NCBI GenBank assembly: GCA_016868665.1
Contig: VGGK01000018.1
Location: forward strand, 1 to 47,032
Direction: 5' to 3'
Length of the DNA: 47,032 bases
From: Chlorobiota bacterium
GTDB lineage: Bacteria > Bacteroidota > Chlorobiia > Chlorobiales > Chlorobiaceae
Shown: in pieces, positions 1 through 9,809 of the stretch
Numbering within the stretch: the first letter of the stretch is position 1
How the letters are laid out: the number at the start of each line of letters is the position of its first letter
Position numbers and translations under genes: made by a program
Notes under the pieces: generated by a model
The model's input: only the letters and a program-made list of their open reading frames with translations
Database searches by the model: none
Told to the model about the DNA's origin: nothing

Positions 1-160
1 TCGCAGTACTTTCAAATAACATAACCTTTTACAGGCCTTCCCCGCCGTTCCGTCTGCCTCATCCATCAGCGGGATCCTAATGTATCACCTTCTCCCTTCT
101 CTTCCAAATCCTTTTTCCCTTTTTTTAAATTCTTTCACGTAACGTGCAAGTTTTCTGCAC

Positions 161-1888
161 TCACTCGCCCTCGGCGGCAGGAACGAACGATGGCATATCG
201 GCTGGTCTGTCAACAGGGCGCTCGACAGGCCGATCAACCGGCAGTTCCATCTGCCGTTTGCCCTGGCTGTACTCCTTGGCCGCGGCAACGAAACCGTGAA
301 AGAGCGGATGCACCTTCTGCACCCTCGATTTCAGTTCGGGATGGAACTGTACGCCCACGAACCAGCGGTGATCTTTAAGCTCCACGATCTCAACAAGCTC
401 GCCGTTGGGCGATGTGCCTGAAAAATTCATGCCGGCATCCTCGAACGGCTTGCGGAAGGCGTTGGTGAACTCGTAACGGTGACGATGCCTTTCGTTGATA
501 AGGAACTTCTGATAGACGTCATGCGCTCGAGACCCCTCCTTGAGAATGCAGGGATAGCTGCCAAGCCGCATGGTCCCGCCTTTCTCCTTGACCTTCTTCT
601 GGTGCTCCATGAGGTCGATAACCGGAAAACGGGTGCGTTTGTTGAATTCGGTGGAATTTGCTTCCGGCATTCCGCAGACGTTCCGGGCGAATTCGATGGT
701 AGCGCACTGCATACCGAGACAGATGCCTAAAAACGGAATGTTCTGCTCTCTGGCATAGCGAATGTACTGTATCTTGCCCTCGATGCCCCTGTCTCCGAAA
801 CCGGGCGCAACGAGAATGCCGTTGACACCTTCAAGTTCTTTAGTAATATCGAATGATTTCCCTTCGGCATCCTCGGCCCTGAGCAGCCGGATGTTCACCC
901 GTACGTTATTGCTCGCCCCGGCATGCACGAATGATTCAAGAATGGATTTGTAGGCATCGGGATATTCGGTGTACTTGCCGCAAATGCCGATGGTAACCTC
1001 TCCGTCCTGCGGATGCTTGACCTTGTTGCAGAAATCCCGCAAGTAGCTGAGATTCGGTTCCCTGAATTTTTTCAGACCGAGCTTCTTCATCACCCTCAGA
1101 TCGAGTTTTTCCTGCAGAAGCATAAGCGGCACCTCGTAGATGGTATCGCAGTCGTTAAGCCCTATAACGTCCAGTTCATTAACGTTGCAGAAATGGCCCA
1201 CCTTGTTCTTGATCTCCCGAGACAGCGGTTTCTCGCTGCGACAGACAAGAATATCCGGCTGGATGCCGGTTTCGAGCAGCATCTTCACGCTGTGCTGCGT
1301 CGGTTTGGTCTTCAGCTCGCTTGCAGCCTTGATATAGGGCACAAAGGTGAGGTGGATGTTGAGCAGATTCCGATCTCCCATTTCGAGCTTCATCTGGCGC
1401 ATGGCCTCAAGGAAGGGCAGCGATTCGATATCGCCGATCGTGCCGCCGATCTCGGTTATGAGTACGTCGAGATTGCCGTTCTTGGCAAGCTCCGCCATGC
1501 GGTCCTTGATTTCGTCGATCACGTGCGGCACAACCTGCACCGTTCCCCCGAGGTACTCGCCGCGGCGCTCCTTGTCGATAACCGATTTGTAAACCCGGCC
1601 CATGGTGAGGTTCGACGCCTGCGAGGTAGATTCATCCAGAAAACGCTCATAGTGACCAAGATCGAGGTCAGTCTCGGCACCGTCATCGGTCACATACACC
1701 TCTCCATGCTGGTAGGGCGACATGGTGCCAGGATCGACGTTGATGTAGGGATCGTACTTCTGGATTGCAACGCGGAGTCCTCTCGATTTCAGGAGAAGAC
1801 CGAGCGAAGCGGACAGAATGCCTTTTCCAAGCGAAGAAATAACCCCCCCGGTTACAAAAATATGCTTGACATTTTTCGGTCGCGCCAT
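161..1888 (-). CDS. pyrG: CTP synthase
   Basis: Converts UTP, ATP and glutamine to CTP in the cytoplasm, the last step of de novo pyrimidine nucleotide synthesis. The 575-residue protein has the amidoligase domain first ([16 protein letters not shown] near residue 8, with the P-loop-like segment) and a class I glutamine amidotransferase domain from about 300. The catalytic triad is visible as Cys390 in GICLGMQ, His516 and Glu518 in FHPELKS. It is about 30 residues longer than the usual ~545, because a proline-rich tail with [13 protein letters not shown] repeats follows residue 545. ATG at 1888 gives the canonical N-terminus. The CDGSH gene lies upstream on the same strand with an 86-base gap. 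Identification is certain. Confidence 0.98.
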   Translation of the reverse strand: MARPKNVKHIFVTGGVISSLGKGILSASLGLLLKSRGLRVAIQKYDPYINVDPGTMSPYQHGEVYVTDDGAETDLDLGHYERFLDESTSQASNLTMGRVYKSVIDKERRGEYLGGTVQVVPHVIDEIKDRMAELAKNGNLDVLITEIGGTIGDIESLPFLEAMRQMKLEMGDRNLLNIHLTFVPYIKAASELKTKPTQHSVKMLLETGIQPDILVCRSEKPLSREIKNKVGHFCNVNELDVIGLNDCDTIYEVPLMLLQEKLDLRVMKKLGLKKFREPNLSYLRDFCNKVKHPQDGEVTIGICGKYTEYPDAYKSILESFVHAGASNNVRVNIRLLRAEDAEGKSFDITKELEGVNGILVAPGFGDRGIEGKIQYIRYAREQNIPFLGICLGMQCATIEFARNVCGMPEANSTEFNKRTRFPVIDLMEHQKKVKEKGGTMRLGSYPCILKEGSRAHDVYQKFLINERHRHRYEFTNAFRKPFEDAGMNFSGTSPNGELVEIVELKDHRWFVGVQFHPELKSRVQKVHPLFHGFVAAAKEYSQGKRQMELPVDRPVERPVDRPADMPSFVPAAEGE

Positions 1889-1974
1889 AAATAGTCAGTC
1901 TAATTCAGTCGTTGTTTGATAAAATATCCACTTCGTCATGCCGGAACCCCGAAACTCAGCGGGCAGAATGTCCG

Positions 1975-2199
1975 TCAGCCGATACTCTTGTGTGCTCCGT
2001 CGCAGAACGGCAGTTTCGCCGAGAGACCGCAATTGCAGATGACAACATTTTTCTCGACGTCGATTTCCACCTTGTATGGCTGCATACCAGTGCCCTTGTG
2101 CGATCCGTCGCACCAGGGTTTGTTCTGCGATTTGCCGCAGGCACAGTAATATTTCGTGCCGGGCTGTTCCCTGACGATTGTCGGTCTGTTCTGTTCCAT
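1975..2199 (-). CDS. Tandem CDGSH iron-sulfur protein
   Basis: A 74-residue cytoplasmic protein with two complete CDGSH motifs of the form C-x-C-x2-S-x3-P-x-C-D-G-x-H: [16 protein letters not shown] near residue 20 and [16 protein letters not shown] near residue 55. Each motif is expected to bind one [2Fe-2S] cluster through three Cys and one His, as in mitoNEET-type proteins. Two motifs in one short chain match the CISD3-like class. The ATG at 2199 is preceded by a GGGAG ribosome-binding site at good spacing. It sits between gyrA (upstream, same strand, separated by a terminator-like hairpin) and pyrG. The family is linked to redox sensing and iron-sulfur cluster transfer; the precise role here is unknown. 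Confidence 0.93.
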   Translation of the reverse strand: MEQNRPTIVREQPGTKYYCACGKSQNKPWCDGSHKGTGMQPYKVEIDVEKNVVICNCGLSAKLPFCDGAHKSIG

Positions 2200-2230
2200 A
2201 ACACTATACTCCCTGATTCATGTTATATAA

Positions 2231-2251
2231 AGCCTGTCGGAATGACAGGCT
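2231..2251 (-). terminator. Hairpin after gyrA
   Basis: A perfect 8-bp stem (AGCCTGTC / GACAGGCT) with a 5-base loop lies just downstream of the gyrA stop on the minus strand. TTTATAT follows on that strand. The T-run is weak, but position and symmetry fit an intrinsic terminator of gyrA. Confidence 0.6.
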
Positions 2252-2276
2252 CCACATAAAAACCATAACGGAAAGA

Positions 2277-4763
2277 TCACTCAAAAAGATCGATCTGGCC
2301 ATCCGGTTCTTCGATCGGCAATTCGCCGTCGCCCTCCTCATCACTCTTCGGCACGCGGGCAAGTGCGGAAATAGAATCTCCCGCCATGAGCCTGACAAGC
2401 CTCACTCCGGAAGTATTCCGCCCGGTCAGCCTGATATCGGAGACATGCTGCCGGTTCACGATGCCATGACTCGTAATGATGATGAGATCGTCGTCATCAT
2501 TCACGTCGAGAAGGCCGACCAGTTTGCCGATCTTTTCATGGGCTTTAAGCGTTATCACACCGCGCGCACCGCGCCGGGTAAGCCGGTAGTCCTCGACCCG
2601 GCTGCGCTTGCCGAAACCGTTGTCGGTCACTGCCAGCAGAGCCGTATCGGTTCGTTTTGTGGTGACCATGGAAATACATTTTTCGTCGTCGTCAAGCGTG
2701 ATGCCTTTTACACCCATTGCGGTACGGCCCATCGCACGGATCTCGTTTTCAGGGAATCGAACGGCAAACGCCGAACTCTTTGCCAGAATGATCTGATGCT
2801 CGCCGTCGGTCAGACGGGCATCGAGCAGCTCGTCGTCCTCCTCGATGGTTATTGCGGCAATGCCTGTCCGTCGAGGATTGGAGAACTCTTCGAGCGCGGT
2901 CTTCTTGACGATGCCGTTGGTGGTAGCCATCACTATGAAGCCGGGATCGTCGAAATTACGAATATTGATATATGCCTTTATCATCTCGCCCGGACGAAGT
3001 TCCATGATGTTAGCCAGTGAACGCCCGCGGGCAGCCCTGCCTGCTTCGGGAATTTCATAGACCTTGAGCCAGTAGCACCTGCCCGTATTGGTGAAGAACA
3101 GAATATAGTTGTGCGTCGAGGCGATGAACATGTGTTCGATGAAATCGTCGTGCTTTGCCTGGGCCCCGGTCACACCGCGACCTCCACGAGCCTGTCGGCG
3201 ATACCCGGATACCGGGAAACGCTTGATAAACCCCTCGTGGGTGATGGTGATCACAACATCCTCCTGGGCGATCATGTCCTCGATGGAAAAATCGCCCTCC
3301 TGCGGCACAATCTCCGTCCGGCGCTCATCGCCGTAAACATCCTTCACTCTAAGAAGTTCGTCACGGATGATCTGCATCTGCTTTTCCGGGCTTGCGAGAA
3401 TGGATCGAAGCTCTTCGATAAGAGCCAGGGTCTCCTGATACTCGGTATCGATTTTCTTCCTCTCCATGCCGGTCAGTCGCTGCAGGCGCATTTCAAGAAT
3501 GGCTTTCGACTGTATCTCGGATAGTCCGAACCGCTCCATGAGTCGCTCCTGCGCGGCAGAAGTATCCGGAGACTCCCTGATGGTGGTGATCACCTCGTCA
3601 AGGTTATCGAGACAGATTTTCAGTCCTTCGAGAATATGCGCCCGTTTTTCCGCAGCAGTCAGATCGTGCTGCGTCCGGCGCAACACGATTTCGTTGCGGT
3701 GCCTGATATAATAGTGCATCATCTCCTTGAGATTGAGCACCCTCGGCACACCGTCAACAAGAGCGAGCATGATCACGCCGAACGTCTCCTGCATGGGCGT
3801 ATGCTTGTACAGGTTGTTCAGCACCACTTTGGCCACCGCATCGCGCTTCAGCTCTATCACAAGACGCATGCCGTCGCGGTCGGATTCGTCGCGGATATCG
3901 GCAATGCCTTCGAGTTTCTTGTCGTGGACCAGCTCGACGATCTTTTCGATAAGCCTTACCTTGTTGACCTGATAGGGAAGTTCGGTAACGATGATGGACT
4001 CGCGGCCGTTCTTCTGGGTCACCTCCACCAGTGCCCTTGCGCGGATGACCACCTTGCCCCGCCCTGTCAGATAGGCCTGACGAACACCTTCGTAACCGTA
4101 AATGATGCCCCCGGTAGGGAAGTCGGGAGCGATAACATGCTTCATGATCTCCGCGATCTCGATCTCGGGATTCTCGATAACCGCAATGATGCCGTCGACC
4201 ACTTCGCGCAGATTCTGCGGAGGAATATTGGTGGCCATACCGACCGCGATGCCGGATGCGCCGTTTACCAGAAGGTTTGGAATCGCCGAAGGCAGCACGG
4301 TCGGCTCTTCGAGAGAATCGTCGAAGTTCAGCGAGAAATCGACGGTCTCCTTGTCGAGATCCTTGAGCATCTCGCCGGCAATCGGCTTCATGCGCACCTC
4401 GGTATAACGCATAGCCGCAGGGGAGTCGCCGTCGATTGAGCCGAAGTTGCCCTGGCCGTCTATAAGCGGATAGCGAAGGGAAAAATCCTGCACGAGACGC
4501 ACAAGACTGTCATAGACTGCGCTGTCGCCATGAGGATGGAACTTGCCGAGCACTTCGCCGACTATACGGGCCGATTTCTTGTGCGGTTTGCCTGCCTGGA
4601 GTCCAAGCTCGTGCATACCGAAAAGCACTCGGCGATGCACAGGTTTCAGACCGTCACGAACATCCGGAAGCGCGCGGCTGACAATAACCGACATTGAATA
4701 ATCGAGATAAGAATCCCGCATCTCCTCTTCAATACTGATCGGCAATATCCGTTCGCGCTGCAT
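2277..4763 (-). CDS. gyrA: DNA gyrase subunit A
   Basis: Breakage-reunion subunit of DNA gyrase, which introduces negative supercoils together with GyrB. The 828-residue protein starts with the typical N-terminus; the catalytic tyrosine is Tyr120 in AMRYTEVRM. The quinolone-resistance region reads [10 protein letters not shown], so the usual sensitive residues Ser81 and Asp85 (E. coli 83 and 87) are present. The C-terminal DNA-wrapping domain contains a GyrA-box, QARGGRG, which separates gyrase from topoisomerase IV ParC. The tail is acidic and ends in IDLFE. No gyrB neighbour is present. The gene stands alone, with a hairpin downstream and a 113-base gap to rsfS. Confidence 0.98.
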   Translation of the reverse strand: MQRERILPISIEEEMRDSYLDYSMSVIVSRALPDVRDGLKPVHRRVLFGMHELGLQAGKPHKKSARIVGEVLGKFHPHGDSAVYDSLVRLVQDFSLRYPLIDGQGNFGSIDGDSPAAMRYTEVRMKPIAGEMLKDLDKETVDFSLNFDDSLEEPTVLPSAIPNLLVNGASGIAVGMATNIPPQNLREVVDGIIAVIENPEIEIAEIMKHVIAPDFPTGGIIYGYEGVRQAYLTGRGKVVIRARALVEVTQKNGRESIIVTELPYQVNKVRLIEKIVELVHDKKLEGIADIRDESDRDGMRLVIELKRDAVAKVVLNNLYKHTPMQETFGVIMLALVDGVPRVLNLKEMMHYYIRHRNEIVLRRTQHDLTAAEKRAHILEGLKICLDNLDEVITTIRESPDTSAAQERLMERFGLSEIQSKAILEMRLQRLTGMERKKIDTEYQETLALIEELRSILASPEKQMQIIRDELLRVKDVYGDERRTEIVPQEGDFSIEDMIAQEDVVITITHEGFIKRFPVSGYRRQARGGRGVTGAQAKHDDFIEHMFIASTHNYILFFTNTGRCYWLKVYEIPEAGRAARGRSLANIMELRPGEMIKAYINIRNFDDPGFIVMATTNGIVKKTALEEFSNPRRTGIAAITIEEDDELLDARLTDGEHQIILAKSSAFAVRFPENEIRAMGRTAMGVKGITLDDDEKCISMVTTKRTDTALLAVTDNGFGKRSRVEDYRLTRRGARGVITLKAHEKIGKLVGLLDVNDDDDLIIITSHGIVNRQHVSDIRLTGRNTSGVRLVRLMAGDSISALARVPKSDEEGDGELPIEEPDGQIDLFE

Positions 4764-4876
4764 AGGTTTTTTCCGTGTAATAATTAATAGTAAGACGCAT
4801 AAGGGCGTAATGTATAAAATCCCGCCAACTTCTTAAAACCGGCGCACATGGCCGAAACCGGCGGAACCACGCCATA

Positions 4877-5272
4877 TCAGGTAATCATGGTTACAGGAGC
4901 ATCCGACCAGAGCGACTCGAGGTCGTAAAAACGACGCTCATCAGGCATGAAAATATGCACGACAACATCAACATAATCAAGAAGTATCCAGTGCATGGTA
5001 TCCATTCCCTCCACATGCAACGGCCTTTCGTCGTCAGCCTTGAGTTCATCGACGACGTGTTCTGCCGCAGCCCTGGCCTTCCGTTCGGAATCAGCCGTAG
5101 CTATCACAAAAAAATCGGTCACGGAGGTCAGTCCGCGCAGATCGAGAATCCTGACCTGTTCGCATTTTTTCTCCAGTACGAGCTCAGCCGCCCGTTTTGC
5201 CAGCAATTCGCTGAACGACACCTCTTCCGGGTTCAGCCCGGCAAGCTTTTCATCCTGTTCGGAAACGCTCAT
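4877..5272 (-). CDS. rsfS: Ribosomal silencing factor RsfS
   Basis: RsfS (Iojap/DUF143) binds ribosomal protein uL14 on the large subunit and blocks subunit joining when nutrients are short. The 131-residue protein carries the family signatures [17 protein letters not shown] and [15 protein letters not shown] chose the ATG at 5272 (MSVSEQDEK) because GGAGG sits 5 bases upstream; the ATG seven codons earlier has no such site. The tsaB-tsaE pair lies upstream on the same strand, after a gap of about 90 bases. The C-terminus ([10 protein letters not shown]) is slightly longer than in minimal homologues. Confidence 0.95.
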   Translation of the reverse strand: MSVSEQDEKLAGLNPEEVSFSELLAKRAAELVLEKKCEQVRILDLRGLTSVTDFFVIATADSERKARAAAEHVVDELKADDERPLHVEGMDTMHWILLDYVDVVVHIFMPDERRFYDLESLWSDAPVTMIT

Positions 5273-5361
5273 AAACCTCCAGTAATGTTTCATCGGTTAA
5301 TTAAAAACAGCCTGAAGCTGTTTTTCCTGCAATCAGTATAAAATTATAAAATAAGAATGAT

Positions 5362-6042
5362 TCACTTTTTCAGGCACCCCGACTCGAACTTTTGCCGGTA
5401 ATCTGACACAGCCTCAGAAGGGGCGACAACGCGACCTTCCGCTGCCCGGCGCAACGCTTCGGGAAGAATAGACGCTGCGGAAAAAAAATCCGCAACGAGA
5501 ACATCCGCCTCACCGTTCCCGGAAAGCACCTGAAAATCTTCGCTGCTCCGGCAGACAATAACGGCATCATGCCCGCTGTTTACTGCGGCTGCAACGACGT
5601 CGCCTATCGACCCCCTCAGGCTTTCATCAGAAAAATTGCAGGCCTCAAGATCCTCGCGACGATAACAGGCATAATAATACTCGCCCTTGCGCGAGGGAAT
5701 CGCCGGCACGATCGCCGATGAGGAGGTAAACGCCAGCGCTGCCGCGGCCATAGCCGGAAGGGTAGGAACGGGAACAAGAGGAATACCGAGACCAAACGCC
5801 AGACCTTTTGCTGCCGACATGCCAATCCGCAGCGCGGTAAACGACCCCGGACCCGAAGAGACCGCTACGGCATCGATCCGATCCTTTGGCGTACCGCTCT
5901 CTTCGAGCGCCAGCTGCACGAGCGGCATGATTGTTTCGGCCGTCCGGCTCCACTCGCCGCCGTAAACGACGTTCACCGCTCCATTACGGCTCACCGCAAC
6001 GCTCATCGATGTATGGGTACACTCAATAGCAAGAAGATTCAT
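5362..6042 (-). CDS. tsaB: tRNA threonylcarbamoyladenosine protein TsaB
   Basis: Partner of TsaD in making N6-threonylcarbamoyladenosine at position 37 of ANN-decoding tRNAs; an ASKHA-fold, catalytically inactive TsaD paralogue. The diagnostic stretch is [19 protein letters not shown]. The open frame extends 36 codons further upstream, but the ATG at 6042 ([14 protein letters not shown]) gives the family N-terminus and overlaps the tsaE stop as ATGA. The product is then 226 residues, normal for TsaB. tsaE-tsaB are therefore probably translationally coupled. TsaD and TsaC are not in the window. Confidence 0.95.
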   Translation of the reverse strand: MNLLAIECTHTSMSVAVSRNGAVNVVYGGEWSRTAETIMPLVQLALEESGTPKDRIDAVAVSSGPGSFTALRIGMSAAKGLAFGLGIPLVPVPTLPAMAAAALAFTSSSAIVPAIPSRKGEYYYACYRREDLEACNFSDESLRGSIGDVVAAAVNSGHDAVIVCRSSEDFQVLSGNGEADVLVADFFSAASILPEALRRAAEGRVVAPSEAVSDYRQKFESGCLKK

Positions 6043-6482
6043 ATTCGGCTCTGTCGGGTTATTACGATTCTTCGGTAACTTTCGCCGGCATGATCGAGAA
6101 AAACCGTAGCGGTATAGGACGAACCGTACTCCGCAAAACGATCGCCCCACTCCACAACGGCAATATGCGGCCCGAACAGATACTCATCAAACCCGATCGC
6201 CTCAAGTTCCTCCGGGCGCACTATGCGGTAAAGATCGAAATGGCGCAGTTCCACCGGCTCTCCCCTGTAGGAACCATGGTAGATATTGAAAAGGGAAAAG
6301 GTAGGGCTGGAAAGCTCTTCTGAACAGTTGAAACAGTCGGCGATCCCTTTCATGAACTCGGTTTTCCCCGCGCCGAGCTGACCTTTCAGGCAGATCCGGT
6401 CGCCGGGACGAAGCGTGGATGCAAACCGCCTCGCATATTCGCGAGTCTCTTCGGGAGAACGGGAAAAAAATTCTTCGGTCAT
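6039..6482 (-). CDS. tsaE: tRNA threonylcarbamoyladenosine ATPase TsaE
   Basis: Small P-loop ATPase that works with TsaB and TsaD in t6A tRNA modification. The 147-residue protein has Walker A GQLGAGKT at residues 34-41, the conserved [12 protein letters not shown] segment and HFDLYR (switch-like Asp), all typical of the YjeE family. It overlaps tsaB by four bases and follows the DUF1015 gene with only 8 bases between, so the three genes probably form one transcript. Confidence 0.96.
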   Translation of the reverse strand: MTEEFFSRSPEETREYARRFASTLRPGDRICLKGQLGAGKTEFMKGIADCFNCSEELSSPTFSLFNIYHGSYRGEPVELRHFDLYRIVRPEELEAIGFDEYLFGPHIAVVEWGDRFAEYGSSYTATVFLDHAGESYRRIVITRQSRI

Positions 6483-6490
6483 CTGCGGTA

Positions 6491-7765
6491 TCAGTAGAGG
6501 GGACTGAAAACCAGTCCGGTCATGATTTTCGGATAAAAGAACGTGGACTTCTGCGGCATCACCCCGCCGGACTCCGAAACCGCAAGCACCTGTTCGACCG
6601 TCGCGGGCTTCACTACGAAACCGACCTGCGCCTTGCCGGAAAGAACCGTATCGAACACGGCGGAATCCTCTTTAACGTAGACGATATTCGTCTGCAGGGC
6701 CATCGCCTCATGGCTGATGCCCAGCAGCCTGGTCAGCACCGCTTCGTGCAGCACCACAAGCCCCAGTTTCTGAAGGGCCGGAGCTGTCCCCCTGTCAAGC
6801 AATGCGCCAGGCTCGCCGCGCAGCGTGATGCCGAGCACACCCTCTTCGCTCACGACCCCGTATGAATAACTTGAAACCGACGCATCGAGATAACCCTTCA
6901 GCGCCACCCTGTCATCGAGTTCCGTCACGTCAAAATACTTTTCAAGCTTCGCTCTGAGCCGCTGGGGATCAAAACCCTCTATGCCGTGTACCAGACGATG
7001 GATCGGAAAAACCACAAGTCCTTTATCATAAATATTGTTCAGATAAACAAGAATAAAATTATACGGTTCGCTCCCGGAATGCTCCGGATTCGCTTCCGCC
7101 CGCTCCCGCCGGTAGTTAAGACCGGTCTCGTACCGGTGATGTCCGTCAGCAATATAAACCGTCTTTTCAGCCAGAGCATCCCGAACCGCAGCCACAAGCT
7201 CCGGATCGTCAAGCCGCCACAACCTGTTCCTGATGCCCTGAAACATGGCATCCGCGACCGGCTCCTGCGCTGCTGCATACCCGACAAGAAGCTGGTCGGC
7301 AACGCCTTCGGCATCAGCGTAGAGACCGAAAATGGAGCTGATATTCATGCGGGTTTTCCTGAACAGGTTCAGCCGGTCGGCCTTCGGCCCCGAAAGCGTC
7401 CGCTCGTGCGGCAGCACCTTCCGTTCTCCGAACTCGTGCAGGCGCATTGCCGCAAAAAAACCGCTCCGCGTATGAGTGTTGCCATCATGATCGGTAAAGG
7501 TCTGACTGTACGGGTAAAGCGCGGGAACGTCTTCACGCACCAGCACATCCGCCCGCATCCACTCCTCAAGCCGCTCCGCCGCCGCAGCATAAGGGTCTGA
7601 CTCCATCGGCAGCTCCAGCCGGATTGCGTTATACGGAGAACTTCCGTACAGCTCTTCCTGCATTGAAGGAGGAATGACGTCGTAAGGAGGGCAGATCAAC
7701 CCCGACATATCGCCTGCGGTTTCGGGATTATAGCGTATCGCCCTGAATGGATGGATTTCCGCCAT
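6491..7765 (-). CDS. DUF1015 family protein
   Basis: A 424-residue soluble protein of the DUF1015 family, recognised from its N-terminus ([27 protein letters not shown]) and the central [13 protein letters not shown] motif with clustered His, Arg, Tyr and Glu. The family is widespread in anaerobes and its biochemical activity is not established; the HHRYE motif suggests metal or phosphate chemistry but this is inference. No signal peptide or membrane segment is visible. It is first in a probable three-gene transcript with tsaE and tsaB, although this may simply reflect local gene packing. No clear ribosome-binding site precedes the ATG. Confidence 0.88.
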   Translation of the reverse strand: MAEIHPFRAIRYNPETAGDMSGLICPPYDVIPPSMQEELYGSSPYNAIRLELPMESDPYAAAAERLEEWMRADVLVREDVPALYPYSQTFTDHDGNTHTRSGFFAAMRLHEFGERKVLPHERTLSGPKADRLNLFRKTRMNISSIFGLYADAEGVADQLLVGYAAAQEPVADAMFQGIRNRLWRLDDPELVAAVRDALAEKTVYIADGHHRYETGLNYRRERAEANPEHSGSEPYNFILVYLNNIYDKGLVVFPIHRLVHGIEGFDPQRLRAKLEKYFDVTELDDRVALKGYLDASVSSYSYGVVSEEGVLGITLRGEPGALLDRGTAPALQKLGLVVLHEAVLTRLLGISHEAMALQTNIVYVKEDSAVFDTVLSGKAQVGFVVKPATVEQVLAVSESGGVMPQKSTFFYPKIMTGLVFSPLY

Positions 7766-7849
7766 AGTCGTGATATTATAATTTTTGTAATGCCTTACCT
7801 GTTCGCACCATCAAGATACGATTAAAAACCAGACACCTTTCCGACCTGC

Positions 7850-8575
7850 TCATGAGCTCTCCCGTGCCGCCATCCAGAAATCGTCGTATCCGTCCTTGAC
7901 GAGCACCATGATTTTTCGGTTACGGCACAGTTCAAGGACGGCGAGAAATGTCACCACTACCACGATGCTTTCGCTCATGCATTCCGTCACCGAGCGGAAC
8001 GAAACCTGCACCCGTTCGCGCAGACAGGAGAGAATCAGCGCGCTCTGCTCTTCGACGGTTACCGGCGCATCCTCCACATTTCGTGTCATTGGCTTCGGTA
8101 TATTTTCGAGCACCGAACGGTATGCCCTGATAAGATTGTAGAGGGTAGGGCGGTGTATCTCTTCGTCATGCTCGTCAATGACGTAAGGATCGAACGACTC
8201 GTAAAACCCTTTTGGAAAAAGAAGCGCTCGCTCCTCCGCATGCACGGCAAGTTCAGCCGCGGCCTCCTTAACCTGCCTGTATTCGAGAAGCCTCTGCACC
8301 AGTTCGGTACGAGGATCGAATTCGTCGGTTTCCATGCCATCCGCCGAAGGACGGGGAAGCAGCATTTTCGCCTTGATGCTCATCAGCATCGATGCCATAT
8401 AGATGAACTCTGCGGCAACTTCGAGATTCGTGGTTCTCATGCCGCCTATATGTACGATAAAATCGGTCGTGATTTTTGAAATGGGAATATTATAGATATC
8501 AAGCTCATCGCGCCTGATAAAAAACAACAGAAGATCGAGCGGCCCTTCAAATTCATCGAGAGTGATCCTGAACAT
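7850..8575 (-). CDS. scpA: Segregation and condensation protein A
   Basis: Kleisin subunit of the SMC-ScpAB condensin that compacts and segregates the chromosome. The N-terminal signature FEGPLDLLLFFIRRDELDIYNIP binds the SMC neck, and the C-terminal winged helix (LAVLELCRNRKIMVLV) binds the SMC head. I prefer the ATG at 8575 (MFRITLDEFEG), giving 241 residues; an upstream TTG in frame at 8614 would add 13 residues unlike the family. There is no strong ribosome-binding site for either start. scpB and smc are not in the window. It ends 84 bases before the DUF1015 gene on the same strand. Confidence 0.94.
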   Translation of the reverse strand: MFRITLDEFEGPLDLLLFFIRRDELDIYNIPISKITTDFIVHIGGMRTTNLEVAAEFIYMASMLMSIKAKMLLPRPSADGMETDEFDPRTELVQRLLEYRQVKEAAAELAVHAEERALLFPKGFYESFDPYVIDEHDEEIHRPTLYNLIRAYRSVLENIPKPMTRNVEDAPVTVEEQSALILSCLRERVQVSFRSVTECMSESIVVVVTFLAVLELCRNRKIMVLVKDGYDDFWMAARESS

Positions 8576-8683
8576 CAGTGCAGGAGAATAGGGTGTTATC
8601 GAATATTTGTGCAAGATAGAAAAAAACGCCCGGTTACATAAAAACAGCCCGGCTATGTTGCATTTTCAGGCGTTTTTACAGTA

Positions 8684-8698
8684 TCATCAGACTGATGA
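8684..8698. promoter_or_regulatory. Palindrome between scpA and TPR gene
   Basis: TCATCAG-A-CTGATGA is a perfect 7+7 bp inverted repeat around a single central base in the 205-base divergent spacer. A second, looser pair, ATACCC/GGGTAT with 8 bases between, lies at 8729-8748. Either could be an operator for the divergent genes. No known regulator is recognised from these sequences. Confidence 0.35.
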
Positions 8699-8780
8699 CC
8701 GGGAAAAAAGGAAACTTTCAGCAGCAGAATACCCATTGATACGGGTATGGAAAACCCTGTGATCAGGATAAAGTTTTACT

Positions 8781-9377
8781 ATGCATAGCAGACGTTCTCA
8801 CATGAAAACCGCACATAAACAAATCACGGCCATTTTCTGCACGCTGATCCTGCTGACGATGATTGGAGGCACTGCTCTCGGCGGACAGGACAACGATTAT
8901 TTCAACAGGGGATACGAAAAACACCTCCAGGGCGACCTCAAGGCAGCCATCAAAGACTATTCAGCAGCCATAGAAAAGAACCCCACTTTCGCCATGGCCT
9001 ATCAGATGAGAGGCGCCGTGTGGCAGCGCATGAAACAGTTCGACAAAGCAATCAGCGACTTCTCCATGGTGATCGCGTTCGGCGAACCGCACTTTCAGGC
9101 CGTCGGCTACTACAACAGGGGAGTCACGAAAAACATGGCCGGAGATTTTACTGGAGCCATACCTGACTTCAGCGAGGCGCTGAAAATCAATACGAGAATG
9201 GGCGCTGCGTATTTCCACAGGGGGATAGCCAAAAGCAGAACCGGAGATTCGTTCGGAAGAATTCAGGACTTCAGGGAAGCAGCGAGACTTGGCCACGTCA
9301 ATGCCGAACAGTGGCTGAATACCTATTACCCTTCATGGAAGCAGCCTGTAGCTGTGGCGCCCATACCGGTAAACTGA
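8781..9377 (+). CDS. Exported TPR-repeat protein
   Basis: A 198-residue protein with a signal peptide followed by about four tetratricopeptide repeats. The hydrophobic segment ITAIFCTLILLTMIGGTALGG near residues 15-35 should direct export to the periplasm. The repeats begin with DYFNRGYEKHLQGDLKAAIKDY and recur as AYQMRGAVWQRMKQFDKAI, GYYNRGVTKNMAGDFTGAI and AYFHRGIAKSRTGD. TPR domains bind partner proteins; no partner can be named. The ATG at 8802 (MKTAHKQ) is an equally good start and gives a more typical signal peptide. A strong hairpin terminator follows. Confidence 0.85.
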   Translation: MHSRRSHMKTAHKQITAIFCTLILLTMIGGTALGGQDNDYFNRGYEKHLQGDLKAAIKDYSAAIEKNPTFAMAYQMRGAVWQRMKQFDKAISDFSMVIAFGEPHFQAVGYYNRGVTKNMAGDFTGAIPDFSEALKINTRMGAAYFHRGIAKSRTGDSFGRIQDFREAARLGHVNAEQWLNTYYPSWKQPVAVAPIPVN

Positions 9378-9401
9378 TGCCAGCCGGAAAATCCAGGTAA
9401 A

Positions 9402-9439
9402 ACGCAAAGAGGCCGCCATTCAGGGCGGCCTCTTTGCGT
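9402..9439. terminator. Bidirectional terminator, TPR gene / PII gene
   Basis: A perfect 16-bp stem (9402-9417 with 9424-9439, core GAGGCCGCC) and a 6-base loop lie between two convergent genes. Neither side has a long T-run, but stem length and position fit a shared intrinsic terminator. Confidence 0.8.
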
Positions 9440-9457
9440 AGCATCGATCCAATCATG

Positions 9458-9799
9458 TCATATAGCTTTTCCGCCTTTCTCGCGGGTACGGATGCGAATG
9501 CACTCTTCAAGCGGCGTAATGAAAATTTTCCCGTCGCCGACCTCTCCCGTTCCATGCTTTGCCTTCTCAATGATGGTATCCACCGTAATGTTCACAAACT
9601 CGTCGTTTACGGCAATATCGAGCCTTACTTTGGGAATCAGGTTCGGAGCGATTCTCTGGCCCCTGTATATCTCGATATCCTCCTGCCTGCCATGGCCGGT
9701 TACCCGACTCACGGTTATCCTCGTTATATCTGCCTGGATCAGTGCTTCCCTCACATGGTCGAGTCTGTCTGGCTGAATGATTGCTGTTATGAGTTTCAT
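9458..9799 (-). CDS. Nitrogen regulatory protein P-II
   Basis: A 113-residue trimeric signal protein that senses ATP/ADP and 2-oxoglutarate and, in AmtB-linked forms, plugs the ammonium channel when nitrogen is plentiful. The B-loop is VGDGKIF at residues 87-93, and the conserved tail IRIRTREKGGKAI is present. In the T-loop, the residue aligned with the uridylylated Tyr51 of E. coli GlnB is Ile50 (YRGQRIAPNLIPK), so the classic modification site is missing. It lies 10 bases downstream of amtB on the same strand, so the pair is almost certainly co-transcribed. A GlnB/GlnK-like role is likely, but the exact subfamily is unclear. Confidence 0.94.
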   Translation of the reverse strand: MKLITAIIQPDRLDHVREALIQADITRITVSRVTGHGRQEDIEIYRGQRIAPNLIPKVRLDIAVNDEFVNITVDTIIEKAKHGTGEVGDGKIFITPLEECIRIRTREKGGKAI

Positions 9800-9809
9800 C
9801 GCGATACGC

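Noticed and set aside
1-160. A gene or terminator at the left edge
   Set aside because: The stretch is pyrimidine-rich with no stem-loop or coding signature that I can support.
1013-1894. A 293-codon plus-strand frame across pyrG
   Set aside because: It is a shadow of pyrG with no family signature.
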